NCBI GenBank assembly: GCA_022796795.1
Contig: JAAWJI010000012.1
Location: 18,325-82,324 of the forward strand
Length of the DNA stretch: 64,000 bases
DNA from: Lachnospiraceae bacterium
GTDB taxonomy: Bacteria; Bacillota; Clostridia; Lachnospirales; Lachnospiraceae
Reading direction: 5' to 3'
Part shown: in pieces, positions 1 to 7,837 of the stretch
How the letters are laid out: every line of letters begins with the position of its first letter
How positions within the stretch are numbered: the first letter of the stretch is position 1
Notes under the pieces: model-generated
The model's database searches: none
Seen by the model: only the letters and a program-made list of their open reading frames with translations
Told to the model about the DNA's origin: nothing
Program-made: the position numbers and the translations under genes

Positions 1-230
1 ATAGCCGAGGCCAGATAAGGGTCCGAGGAGTCGGCGCAGAGGATGCCTATGGTGTTCATGGTATTGAGCCCCAGGCCTCTGGCAAAGGCGTTGGGAGTGT
101 AGCCTGTTTCTTCTATAATAGAAAGAATCTTTTGGCGGGTGGCTTCGCTGACCTTGCCGCTCTCGTTTAAAACCCGGGAGACAGTGGCGATGGAAACACC
201 GGCCTTTTTGGAAATATCGTAGATATTCAT
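1..230 (-). CDS. LacI-family transcriptional regulator, N-terminal part (cut by window edge)
   Basis: The first 76 residues are visible, beginning MNIYDISKKAGVSIATVSRV, the classic LacI helix-turn-helix, followed by the hinge region and the start of the ligand-binding domain (GILCADSSDPY). The ATG at 228-230 is preceded by a GAGGTGA ribosome site. The gene diverges from uxaA, and two similar palindromes (252-265 and 411-426) sit at the start points of both promoters. I infer that it represses itself and the uxaAB operon in response to a hexuronate-derived inducer. The C-terminal part lies outside the window. Confidence 0.93.
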   Translation of the reverse strand, partial: MNIYDISKKAGVSIATVSRVLNESGKVSEATRQKILSIIEETGYTPNAFARGLGLNTMNTIGILCADSSDPYLASA

Positions 231-251
231 AGGGAGCAGTCACCTCGCTTG

Positions 252-306
252 TGTAAGTGCTTACATAATACATACCTATTATACATGCTGAAACAGGAAA
301 AATCAA
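252..306 (-). promoter_or_regulatory. Promoter and operator of the divergent LacI gene
   Basis: On the minus strand there is a -35 TTGATT (301-306), a 17-base spacer and a -10 TATAAT (278-283). Just downstream, TGTAAG-TG-CTTACA (252-265) is a LacI-type palindrome with 6-base arms, placed where a bound repressor would block the start of transcription. It closely resembles the palindrome in front of uxaA, which fits autoregulation by the same protein. Confidence 0.75.
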
Positions 307-379
307 TCGGAATTTTACAAAAATGACTAAAATATAATGGTAAACCTAATAAAAATTGATAAAGTAACGAAAAAACGCA

Positions 380-426
380 TTGACAACCAAAGACAAGTGA
401 GCTAATATAAATGTAAGCATTTACAT
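380..426 (+). promoter_or_regulatory. uxaA promoter with LacI-type operator
   Basis: TTGACA (380-385), a 17-base spacer and TATAAT-like TAATAT (403-408) make a near-consensus sigma-A promoter. The palindrome ATGTAA-GCAT-TTACAT (411-426) covers the expected start point. Its half-sites match those of the operator at 252-265, so one repressor probably controls both directions. Confidence 0.82.
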
Positions 427-464
427 TGAGAGCGATAATAAGGAAGAATAGAGGAGAAAGGTAT

Positions 465-1946
465 ATGCAGGACTTTATCAAGATTCATCCCGATGACATG
501 GTAGCGGTGGCCTTGCGGCCGCTGGAAAAGGGACGGGTGCTGGAGGTGTCCGGCACACAGGTGACTCTGCTGGAGGATATTCCCCAGGGACATAAGTTTG
601 CGCTTCAGGATGTGGAGAGCGGAGCGCCGGTCATCAAGTATCAGGAACCCATCGGCGTGGCCAGGGAATCCATCCCCAGGGGAGCCTGGGTACATACCCA
701 TAACCTGAAGACAGGTTTGGGAGATCTTTTGACCTACACCTATACGCCTAAGGCCAAGGACCTGGAGCCAAAAGAGGCTGTATGCTTCCAGGGGTATCGC
801 CGGGCTGACGGAAAGGTGGGGGTACGAAACGAAATCTGGATCATTCCCACTGTGGGCTGCGTGAATAATGTGGCCACCTCCATTGAGCGCCAGGCCCAGA
901 AATATGTGTCGGGGACCGTGGAGGAGATCGTGGCCTTCCCCCATCCCTACGGCTGTTCTCAGATGGGAGAGGACCAGGACAATACCAGACAGATTCTGGC
1001 GGATCTGGTCAATCATCCCAACGCAGGGGCAGTGTTGGTGCTGGGTTTGGGCTGTGAAAACAGCAATATTGAGGAACTGAAAAAGTATATTGGCCCCTAT
1101 GATTCGGAGCGGGTGAAATTTCTGGTTTCCCAGGAATGTGAAGACGAGATTGCCGAAGCTCTTCATATGATAGAAGGCCTGGCGGCGTATGCAGGGCAAT
1201 TCCATCGGGAGCCGGTACCGGTAAGCGAGCTGATAATCGGCATGAAATGCGGCGGATCCGACGGCCTGTCTGGGATCACAGCCAATCCGGCTGTGGGAGC
1301 ATTTTCGGATCTGCTTATCGCCCAGGGGGGAACCACCATACTTACAGAGGTGCCGGAGATGTTTGGGGCGGAGACCCTCTTGATGAACCGTTGTGAGAAC
1401 CAGGAGCTGTTTCAGAAGACCGTGGATCTTATCAATGATTTTAAGAATTATTTTACCAGCCATAACCAGACCATTTATGAGAATCCCTCTCCAGGAAATA
1501 AAAAGGGAGGTATTTCCACCCTGGAGGACAAATCTCTGGGCTGCACCCAGAAATCCGGCAGCGCTCCGGTGCGGGGAGTGCTTCGGTATGGAGAGGCTGT
1601 AAAGACCAAGGGACTGAACCTTTTAAGCGCGCCGGGCAACGATCTGGTAGCCTCCACAGCCCTGGCGGCCTCGGGCGCCCAGATTGTGTTGTTTACTACG
1701 GGACGGGGAACGCCCTTTGCATCCCCGGTGCCCACGGTAAAGATTTCCTCCAATTCCGCTCTGTTCCAGAAAAAGGAAAACTGGATCGACTTCAACTGCG
1801 GCGTGCTGGTGGAGGATACGGATATGGAGGAACTGGCGGCTTCCCTGTTCCAGTATGTGGTGGCTGTGGCTTCCGGGGAAAAGGTGAAGGCGGAGAAGGC
1901 GGGCTTTCACGATATGGCTATTTTCAAGCAGGGCGTGACTCTGTAG
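465..1946 (+). CDS. uxaA: Altronate dehydratase (UxaA family)
   Basis: Dehydrates D-altronate to 2-keto-3-deoxygluconate in the galacturonate branch of hexuronate catabolism; cytoplasmic. From the ATG at 465 the protein has 493 residues: an N-terminal SAF domain (about 1-90) and the long UxaA catalytic domain, recognisable by GYRRADGKVGVRNEIW, PTVGCVNN, FPHPYGCSQMG and MKCGGSDGLSGITANPA. The start at 465 is chosen over an upstream in-frame ATG at 426 because GAGGAGAAAGG lies at 451-461 and 426 would fall in the operator. It is followed by uxaB, with which it probably forms one transcript. Confidence 0.93.
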   Translation: MQDFIKIHPDDMVAVALRPLEKGRVLEVSGTQVTLLEDIPQGHKFALQDVESGAPVIKYQEPIGVARESIPRGAWVHTHNLKTGLGDLLTYTYTPKAKDLEPKEAVCFQGYRRADGKVGVRNEIWIIPTVGCVNNVATSIERQAQKYVSGTVEEIVAFPHPYGCSQMGEDQDNTRQILADLVNHPNAGAVLVLGLGCENSNIEELKKYIGPYDSERVKFLVSQECEDEIAEALHMIEGLAAYAGQFHREPVPVSELIIGMKCGGSDGLSGITANPAVGAFSDLLIAQGGTTILTEVPEMFGAETLLMNRCENQELFQKTVDLINDFKNYFTSHNQTIYENPSPGNKKGGISTLEDKSLGCTQKSGSAPVRGVLRYGEAVKTKGLNLLSAPGNDLVASTALAASGAQIVLFTTGRGTPFASPVPTVKISSNSALFQKKENWIDFNCGVLVEDTDMEELAASLFQYVVAVASGEKVKAEKAGFHDMAIFKQGVTL

Positions 1947-2063
1947 GGGCTTGGGACGACCTGTGGAAAGAACCAAATTTGCAAGGAGTTCCCCGTTATG
2001 GATCAGGGATACGCGGATCCATGGCGGGATGGAGATAAAAGTAAGAAAAAGGAGAGTGTAATC

Positions 2064-3548
2064 ATGAAAAAACTGTGCTATGCAACACTGGAAGAGCAGG
2101 GCTATGAAGGATATCTTTTGAAGGAGGCTCCGGAGCGGGTTCTGCAGTTTGGCGAGGGAAATTTCCTCCGGGCCTTTGTGGACTATTTCTTTGACATGAT
2201 GAACGAGAAGGCTGGGTTTAACGGAAAGGTAGTGCTGTGCCAGCCCATTGCCCCGGGGCTTGCGGACATGATTAACCAGCAGGAGGGACTGTACACCCTG
2301 TATCTGCGTGGATTTGAAAACGGCCAAAAGGTCAATGACAAGCGGATTATCAGCTGTGTGAGCAGATGCCTGAATCCCTATAAGGATTACCAGGCTTTGA
2401 TGGATTGCGCCAAGAACCCGGACCTTCGTTATATCGCCTGCAATACCACAGAGGCAGGGATCGTCTATGATCCGGCCTGCCAGTTTGCGGATCAGCCTGC
2501 GTCCAGCTATCCGGGCAAGCTGACGCAGTTCCTCTATGAGCGGTTCCAGCAGTTTGGCTCCCAGCCGGGCAAGGGCTTTGTGGTGCTTTCCTGCGAGCTT
2601 ATTGACAACAATGGAAAAGAGCTGGAGAAGTGCGTGCTCCAGTATGCACAGCAGTGGGCATTGGGCCAGGATTTTGAGAAGTGGATCCAGGAGGAGAATA
2701 TTTTCTGCTCCACTCTGGTGGACCGGATCGTAACCGGCTATCCCAGAACTGAGGCCGCGGCGATCAATGAGGAGAATGGATACGAGGATAACCTGATTGA
2801 TACCGGAGAAGTTTTTGGATTCTGGGTGATCGAGGGACCGGAAAGCCTGAAAAAGGAGCTGCCCTTTGACAAGGCAGGCCTGCCTGTGCTGATTACCGAT
2901 AACCATAAGCCCTACAAGCAGAGAAAGGTGCGCATCCTCAACGGCGCTCACACCAGCATGGTGCTGGGAGCTTACCTGGCCGGCCAGGACATTGTGCGGG
3001 ACTGCATGGAGGATTCCGTGATCCAGGGCTTTATGAACAAGACTATTTATGAGGAGATTATTCCCACGCTGACATTGCCCAAGGAAGAGCTGGAGGGCTT
3101 TGCCGCTTCCGTAACCGAGCGGTTTAAGAATCCCTTTATTGATCACGCTCTGCTGGCTATCGCTCTCAACTCCACCTCCAAGTGGAAGGCCCGCGTCATG
3201 CCAAGCTTGAAGGGATATGTGGAGAAGTTTGGGGAGCTGCCCAAATGCATCACCGCATCCTTTGCCTTCTATATTGCGTTTTTCAGCGGTCATACCCTGA
3301 CTGAGGAGGGACTGACGGGAACCAGAGGAGACCAGGAGTATACCATTAAGGACGACCGGTTTGTGCTGGAGTTCTTCGCAGAACACAAGAATGACGATCC
3401 GGCTGCCATGGCTTGCGCCGTATGCGCCAATGAAGCTTTCTGGGGTGAGGATTTAAGCAAGCTTCCCGGCTTTGAGGAGGCTGTGGCCGGTTATCTGGCC
3501 CAGATTCGTGACAAGGGAACCTATGAGGTAATGAAAGCGTGTCTGTAA
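2064..3548 (+). CDS. uxaB: Tagaturonate reductase (mannitol dehydrogenase family)
   Basis: Interconverts D-tagaturonate and D-altronate with NAD(H), the step before UxaA. The 494-residue protein has the family's N-terminal motif LQFGEGNFLRAFVDYF and the C-terminal catalytic segment beginning KVRILNGAHTSMVLGAYLAG. The start at 2064 follows GGAGAG; upstream in-frame codons lack a ribosome site. Together with uxaA it supplies the altronate route, but uronate isomerase (uxaC) and KDG kinase/aldolase are not in the window. Fructuronate reductase (UxuB) is the alternative in this family; the pairing with uxaA favours UxaB. Confidence 0.9.
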   Translation: MKKLCYATLEEQGYEGYLLKEAPERVLQFGEGNFLRAFVDYFFDMMNEKAGFNGKVVLCQPIAPGLADMINQQEGLYTLYLRGFENGQKVNDKRIISCVSRCLNPYKDYQALMDCAKNPDLRYIACNTTEAGIVYDPACQFADQPASSYPGKLTQFLYERFQQFGSQPGKGFVVLSCELIDNNGKELEKCVLQYAQQWALGQDFEKWIQEENIFCSTLVDRIVTGYPRTEAAAINEENGYEDNLIDTGEVFGFWVIEGPESLKKELPFDKAGLPVLITDNHKPYKQRKVRILNGAHTSMVLGAYLAGQDIVRDCMEDSVIQGFMNKTIYEEIIPTLTLPKEELEGFAASVTERFKNPFIDHALLAIALNSTSKWKARVMPSLKGYVEKFGELPKCITASFAFYIAFFSGHTLTEEGLTGTRGDQEYTIKDDRFVLEFFAEHKNDDPAAMACAVCANEAFWGEDLSKLPGFEEAVAGYLAQIRDKGTYEVMKACL

Positions 3549-4090
3549 ATACAAAGGGAAGAATAGTCCCTGTGGAAACCTATGTGGATGATAAGGTATA
3601 CCGGGATTTCAGCGATTTTGTCTCCTTTTCTGTGGGAAATCGCTGGATTTCCCTGGTAGCCATGCCGGTGCTCCTGCTTTTTCTGGGGGGCGTGAACTTC
3701 TATACCGGGAGCAATGCCCTGGGGTGGATCTGTGTGATCCTGGGGATTCTGGCGCCCCTGGGATACCTGTTTCGGTATGTGGTTTCGGTAAAGAATCAGA
3801 TTCAGAAGTTTGAGCTGACCACTCCTCGCCTGTTCTATACGGTGACCGTATCGGACGGCGGGATCCACGTGGAGAACCAGACGGAAAAGGTAGATTTCAA
3901 CTGGCAGCAGACCTACCGGGTCTATGAGCGGGACGAATACTTTTATATCTTCATTACCAAGGCTAGAGGATTTATTCTGCCTCTGCGGGACATGGAAACA
4001 GAAAAGGTTCGTCTGCTGAAATCGATTATTCAGGAAAATTTACCGCCCATCCGGTATATGGACCGGAGAAAGAGGCGGAGACAGGAGTAA
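3539..4090 (+). CDS. YcxB-like membrane protein of unknown function
   Basis: A 183-residue protein starting at a GTG that overlaps the uxaB stop by 10 bases, so translation is probably coupled. Two hydrophobic segments (about 36-56 and 60-83) are followed by a soluble beta-rich tail containing VDFNWQQTYRVYERDEYFYIF and LPLRD, a layout typical of the YcxB-like family (sensor-like membrane proteins without known function). The C-terminus is very basic (RRKRRRQE). Its place between uronate genes and URO-D genes is unusual; no function is assigned. Confidence 0.72.
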   Translation: MSVNTKGRIVPVETYVDDKVYRDFSDFVSFSVGNRWISLVAMPVLLLFLGGVNFYTGSNALGWICVILGILAPLGYLFRYVVSVKNQIQKFELTTPRLFYTVTVSDGGIHVENQTEKVDFNWQQTYRVYERDEYFYIFITKARGFILPLRDMETEKVRLLKSIIQENLPPIRYMDRRKRRRQE

Positions 4091-4095
4091 ATAAC

Positions 4096-5229
4096 ATGGC
4101 GGAAGTAAAATTTGACACCACACTGCGGGATTCTCAGGGAACCAGCGTGGAACCTATAAGCCCGGAAAATTTCGATCTGGACGCCTATGCAGACTATGAG
4201 GCCAAGCTTCTGGAGAAAAATAAAGCTTTCACAGAGGCGGACAGAGGTCTTCTGGTTTATCGCAGAGTGCGGGCGGACGGAGTGTTTTATGACAAGTGCC
4301 GGGATTTTAAGGAATCATTGGCTTTGCAGCTGGGAGCTTTGAAGACCAGCATGGCCTATAAAGCGGATATTGCCAATTTCCTGGAGCCCTGGTATGGCAT
4401 TGGTTACATTGCCTCCTGCTTCGGGGCTTCTTATGGATGGACAGAAGGGCAGGCGCCCCATGTGACTGCCCAGTTTAAGAGCGCTCAGGAAATCCTGGAT
4501 GCGGATTTTGTGCCCATTGCCCAGACGGCAGAGGGAAAGCACATTCTGGAGATGGTGGAGTATTTCATGGACCAGACCAAGGGGAAGGTTCCTGTGTCCT
4601 TCTGTGACCTTCAGTCTCCTTTAAATATGCTCACCTATCTCCTGCCTATGAACGATCTGTTTATGGAGGTGTATGATTCGCCGGATGAGCTGAAAAAGGC
4701 GGCGGAGCTGGTCAGCGGCCTGCTCATTGACTTCCTGAAGCTTCAGGCGGATCTCATCGGGGATGCCCTGGCAAGACCCGGACATGGCTTTGCCAGCAGC
4801 CGGGCTTTTCGCGGCGTGGGACTTTCCGACGACGCATCCATCATGCTCCAGGCCGAGGACTATGAAGACCTGTTTGTGGAAAGCGATGTGCGTATTGGAC
4901 AATGCTACGGGGGTATGGTTTATCATTCCTGCGGCGTTTGGGAAAAGAAGATTGATATGGTGAAAAATATTTCTAATATCTGGATGGCGGACGGAGCCTT
5001 TACCATTGAGACCGATCCCTCCCCCAACAATCCCCAGGTCTTTGGCGACGCTTTTGCAGGCTCCGGCATTATTCTCAATGCCCGGGCGGTGGGAAATCCG
5101 GAAAACAGCTTTGCAGCCTTAAAGCAGCTGTGGAGACCCGGCCAGAAGCTGATCGCCGTAACCTACTGTAAGACTCCGGAGGAGCAGGAGCAGCTCTACG
5201 AGATGCTGCATCAGCTGGCAGGGGGCTGA
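4096..5229 (+). CDS. URO-D superfamily protein, MtaA/CmuA-type methyltransferase-like
   Basis: A 377-residue uroporphyrinogen-decarboxylase-fold protein. The candidate zinc site H277-x-C279 (HSCG) and a distant C358 match the H-x-C...C triad of corrinoid-dependent methyltransferases such as MtaA; haem-pathway UroD lacks this site, so a haem role is unlikely. AGGAG at 4083-4088 supports the ATG at 4096. It lies 5 bases after the YcxB-like gene, in line with the uxaAB transcript. No corrinoid-binding partner or reductive activator is encoded in the window. The substrate is unknown; a methyl-group transfer or demethylation linked to sugar acids is inference. Confidence 0.82.
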   Translation: MAEVKFDTTLRDSQGTSVEPISPENFDLDAYADYEAKLLEKNKAFTEADRGLLVYRRVRADGVFYDKCRDFKESLALQLGALKTSMAYKADIANFLEPWYGIGYIASCFGASYGWTEGQAPHVTAQFKSAQEILDADFVPIAQTAEGKHILEMVEYFMDQTKGKVPVSFCDLQSPLNMLTYLLPMNDLFMEVYDSPDELKKAAELVSGLLIDFLKLQADLIGDALARPGHGFASSRAFRGVGLSDDASIMLQAEDYEDLFVESDVRIGQCYGGMVYHSCGVWEKKIDMVKNISNIWMADGAFTIETDPSPNNPQVFGDAFAGSGIILNARAVGNPENSFAALKQLWRPGQKLIAVTYCKTPEEQEQLYEMLHQLAGG

Positions 5230-5295
5230 AGGGATATGAAAGATCTGCCGGAGGGTCCGACTGATGCCCGGGAAGCATTGTGAGATAAGGGATAG

Positions 5296-5343
5296 TCTGG
5301 CAGTCGCAGGAAGTGACTGGCAGTCGCAGGAAGAGACTGCCAG
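5296..5343 (+). repeat. Intergenic repeat with alternative hairpins
   Basis: CTGGCAGTC occurs at 5297-5305 and 5317-5325 as part of a 20-base direct repeat. Its reverse complement GACTGCCAG is at 5335-5343. The second copy forms a perfect 9-bp stem with a 9-base loop; the first copy could form a competing longer-loop stem. There is no T tract, so it is more likely an RNA processing or stability element than a terminator. It sits between two URO-D genes. Confidence 0.5.
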
Positions 5344-5404
5344 TCCGGGATTATGAGAAGCAGAGGAAGCATGCTACAGGGGCTTCCGGAACAGGAGAAC
5401 AAGT

Positions 5405-6451
5405 ATGAAATATGATGTGACCTTTCACCCAAGCTGGTGGCATAAATACGCCGGGGTGGATTTTACCCAGGAATTTTTTGATGAGCCCGAATACCGGATG
5501 GAATGTGATCTGAAGATGAAAAAGGCTCTCTATGAGCATTTTGGAGACTATGGACTGGGTGAGAAGGATCCCAGGAAGCGTCCCCTTCTGGGAACGGATT
5601 TTCTGGCCGCCGGCTATCTGTATTCAGAGATCCTGGGCTGTGAGATCCGCTATGAAAAGGATACTTCTCCCCAGGTTTTGAGCCGGAATCTGGATGAAGA
5701 AGAGATCGGGGAGATCAAAGCTCCGAACCTGGACGAAAATCCGGTGTGGCAGCGGACGCAGAAGCAAATCGACTACCTGCTGGAAAACTATGGTCGGGTG
5801 GAGACCTATATCAACCTTATGGGCATCCAGAATATTGCCATGGATCTCATGGGTCAGGAGGTTATGGCCTCCTACTATACGGCTCCGGAAGAGGTGGACG
5901 CGCTGTTGTCTGAGATCACCAAAATGAGTATTGACATCGGAAAGCGTTTCAAGGCTCTTTCTCATGATATTTCCGGCGGCGTCACGGCTATTGTTCGTCA
6001 GGTCATGCCGGAGAATTATCTTACTTCCAACTGCTCGGTGGAGATGGTGTCTGATGAGCTCTATGAGAAATTCCTGCTGAAATATGACCAGCAGCTGGCA
6101 GATGCCTTCGGAAACTTTGGAATTCATCACTGCGGCCGTAGTATGGAGCATGTGGTGGAGGGCTATGCCAAGGTAAAGGGATTAACCTTCGCTGAGGTGG
6201 GAGCATTTTCCGATATTAAGGCAGTGCGTCAGGCATTACCCGGCGTATTCTTAAACGCCCGCTACAGTCCTGTGCGCCTGATGAAGGCCCAGAGAGAGGA
6301 AGTGTTTGCCGAGGTTGCAGATCTGGTGAAGAATGGAACCAATGGGGCAGGGCAGATTTCCGTGTCCTGCGTGGGGCTGGACGACAAGATAACGGATGAG
6401 CAGGTAAAGAACTTCCTGGATGCCTGTAAAGAAGCGGAGAGTCTCTGCTGA
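5405..6451 (+). CDS. URO-D superfamily protein, MtaA/CmuA-type methyltransferase-like
   Basis: A 348-residue paralogue of the preceding URO-D gene. The putative metal ligands are H241-x-C243 (HHCG) and C322, with the same 79-residue spacing as in the gene at 4096, which argues for a conserved metal site. The ATG at 5405 follows CAGGAG. Other family features are the C-terminal segment AEVGAFSDIKAVRQALPG and the GAGQISVSCVG strand. It closes the first cluster and probably works with its neighbour, since two-subunit or two-step arrangements are common for such enzymes. The substrate is unknown. Confidence 0.82.
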   Translation: MKYDVTFHPSWWHKYAGVDFTQEFFDEPEYRMECDLKMKKALYEHFGDYGLGEKDPRKRPLLGTDFLAAGYLYSEILGCEIRYEKDTSPQVLSRNLDEEEIGEIKAPNLDENPVWQRTQKQIDYLLENYGRVETYINLMGIQNIAMDLMGQEVMASYYTAPEEVDALLSEITKMSIDIGKRFKALSHDISGGVTAIVRQVMPENYLTSNCSVEMVSDELYEKFLLKYDQQLADAFGNFGIHHCGRSMEHVVEGYAKVKGLTFAEVGAFSDIKAVRQALPGVFLNARYSPVRLMKAQREEVFAEVADLVKNGTNGAGQISVSCVGLDDKITDEQVKNFLDACKEAESLC

Positions 6452-6470
6452 GTTTTGGCTGAGAAAGAAC

Positions 6471-6481
6471 TAAAACGTTTG
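6471..6481. promoter_or_regulatory. LacI-type operator (AAACGTTT core)
   Basis: TAAAACGTTTG, just after the stop of the URO-D gene and about 210 bases upstream of the LacI gene at 6695. It shares the AAACGTTT core with the perfect palindrome at 6653-6664 and could form a repression loop with it. Confidence 0.5.
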
Positions 6482-6606
6482 CGGAGAAAGCTGTTTGGTA
6501 TAGAATATTCCTTTTTGCTATTAGGAAAATTGCATAAAATTTCAGAGAAAAAATCAGTAATAATGATTAAAATAGCGCTGAGAGGGTGTTCCTCATTGAG
6601 ATACCA

Positions 6607-6664
6607 TTGACATTCCCACAAAAAAATGATAAAATATAAATTGAGAAGAAGCTAAAACGTTTTA
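6607..6664 (+). promoter_or_regulatory. Promoter and operator of the second LacI gene
   Basis: TTGACA (6607-6612), 17-base spacer, TAAAAT (6630-6635), then a perfect 12-bp palindrome TAAAACGTTTTA at 6653-6664, downstream of the expected start point. The arrangement is typical of an autorepressed LacI-family gene. The same core occurs at 20508-20515 and 22018-22025. Confidence 0.8.
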
Positions 6665-6694
6665 TCATTAGCGAAAGAGGGATGTGGATGGAGC

Positions 6695-7768
6695 ATGGGG
6701 ACGAAACGGGTGTCGATCACGGATATTGCAAAGAAAACCGGAGTATCGGCCGGAAGTGTTCACCGTGCTTTAGCCGGAAAGCCGGGAGTCAGTGAAAAGA
6801 CCCGGGCCTATATCCTGGAGGCGGCAAAGGAGATGGGCTATCAGCCCAATTACATCGCTTCCTCCCTGAAGCGCAGAACGCTTCGGATTCTGGCGGCTTT
6901 TCCTGCTTATACGTCCTACAATCGGTTCTTTTTTCCCTATGTATGGCAGGGATTTCGGGACTGTATTGCGGACATGGCGGATTACAACATTGAGGCTGTA
7001 GAGTTGCCCTACGCCATGGATCCCGGACCAGGTTCCCAGCGCCAGGAGCTTCTGGAGGCTTTTGATCGCTATGAAGGCGGCGTTGACGGTCTTTTAACCA
7101 TCGGGCACATCAACAATCGGGATCTCTGTGCGGTGAAGCGCTATACAGATGCGGGAATTCCTGTGATTCTGGCCTGTGATGACAAGAAAAGCCTGGATCG
7201 CCTCTGCTGTGTGCAGGCAGATCATTTCTGCTGTGGCAGCCTGGCTGCGGAGCTTTTGTCCATGCAGATTCCAGCCGGCAGTCAGGTGCTGGTCTGTGCG
7301 GGAGACACTCTGGTGCCCTCCCACTATGAAACCCTGGAGGCTTTTGAGGGATATCTGAGGGAGCATGGCTGCAACATGGAGCTTATCAAGGTTCACGGCA
7401 GGGATCTGGACACAGGAACCTATGACCGGGTCATGGAGAAGCTTAGGGAATATCCGGGTATCCGGGGCGCCTACTCGGTAAACGCCACCAACGGCATTGT
7501 GCTGTGCAATGCGGTGACCAGGATGAAACGGGAGAGAGAGATCAGTGTAATTCTCAGCGACGTTTATCCAGAAAATATTGAGAACTTTAAGAAGGGGATT
7601 GTAAACAGTATTGTCTACAAAAATCCCTATCAGCAGGGATATCTGGCCACCAAAGCCATGATTGATTACCTGGTGAAGAATGAGACTCCAATCTCAGATG
7701 TGATACATGTACGCAGCGAGGTGGTGCTGCGCAGCAATCTGCATCTCTATGAGGAGACAGGATTGTAA
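6695..7768 (+). CDS. LacI-family transcriptional regulator
   Basis: A 357-residue regulator. Residues about 5-26 form the DNA-binding helix-turn-helix (SITDIAKKTGVSAGSVHRAL), followed by the hinge and a periplasmic-binding-like ligand domain (NRFFFPYVWQGFRDCI ... SVILSDVYPENIENFKKGIV). The ligand domain resembles the Peripla_BP_4 type found with ribose-class regulators. The start at 6695 has only a weak ribosome site (GAGGG, 13 bases upstream). Palindromes around its promoter and at two distant promoters (20.5 and 22.0 kb) suggest a small regulon that includes a third URO-D gene and the rhamnose-type operon. It also lies directly upstream of dctPQM. Confidence 0.92.
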   Translation: MGTKRVSITDIAKKTGVSAGSVHRALAGKPGVSEKTRAYILEAAKEMGYQPNYIASSLKRRTLRILAAFPAYTSYNRFFFPYVWQGFRDCIADMADYNIEAVELPYAMDPGPGSQRQELLEAFDRYEGGVDGLLTIGHINNRDLCAVKRYTDAGIPVILACDDKKSLDRLCCVQADHFCCGSLAAELLSMQIPAGSQVLVCAGDTLVPSHYETLEAFEGYLREHGCNMELIKVHGRDLDTGTYDRVMEKLREYPGIRGAYSVNATNGIVLCNAVTRMKREREISVILSDVYPENIENFKKGIVNSIVYKNPYQQGYLATKAMIDYLVKNETPISDVIHVRSEVVLRSNLHLYEETGL

Positions 7769-7776
7769 GAATGATA

Positions 7777-7805
7777 TTGGCAGGTCCAAAGACCTGAAAT
7801 ATAAT
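7777..7805 (+). promoter_or_regulatory. dctP promoter with palindrome in the spacer
   Basis: TTGGCA (7777-7782), 17-base spacer, TATAAT (7800-7805). The spacer is almost filled by the inverted repeat CAGGTC-CAAA-GACCTG (7781-7796), a candidate operator that differs from the AAACGTTT sites, so a regulator other than the adjacent LacI protein may bind there. As RNA it would form only a 6-bp stem without a T tract. Confidence 0.7.
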
Positions 7806-7837
7806 GCTATATTTACATTTTACAGGAGGGTAATTTT

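Noticed and set aside
402..1463. Long minus-strand ORF opposite uxaA
   Set aside because: It mirrors the codon structure of uxaA, has no ribosome site and no recognisable domain; the same applies to the 1623-3386 minus ORF opposite uxaB.
4096..6451. Haem-biosynthetic uroporphyrinogen decarboxylase (hemE)
   Set aside because: The H-x-C...C metal site, the lack of hem neighbours and the presence of five divergent copies point to the methyltransferase-like branch.
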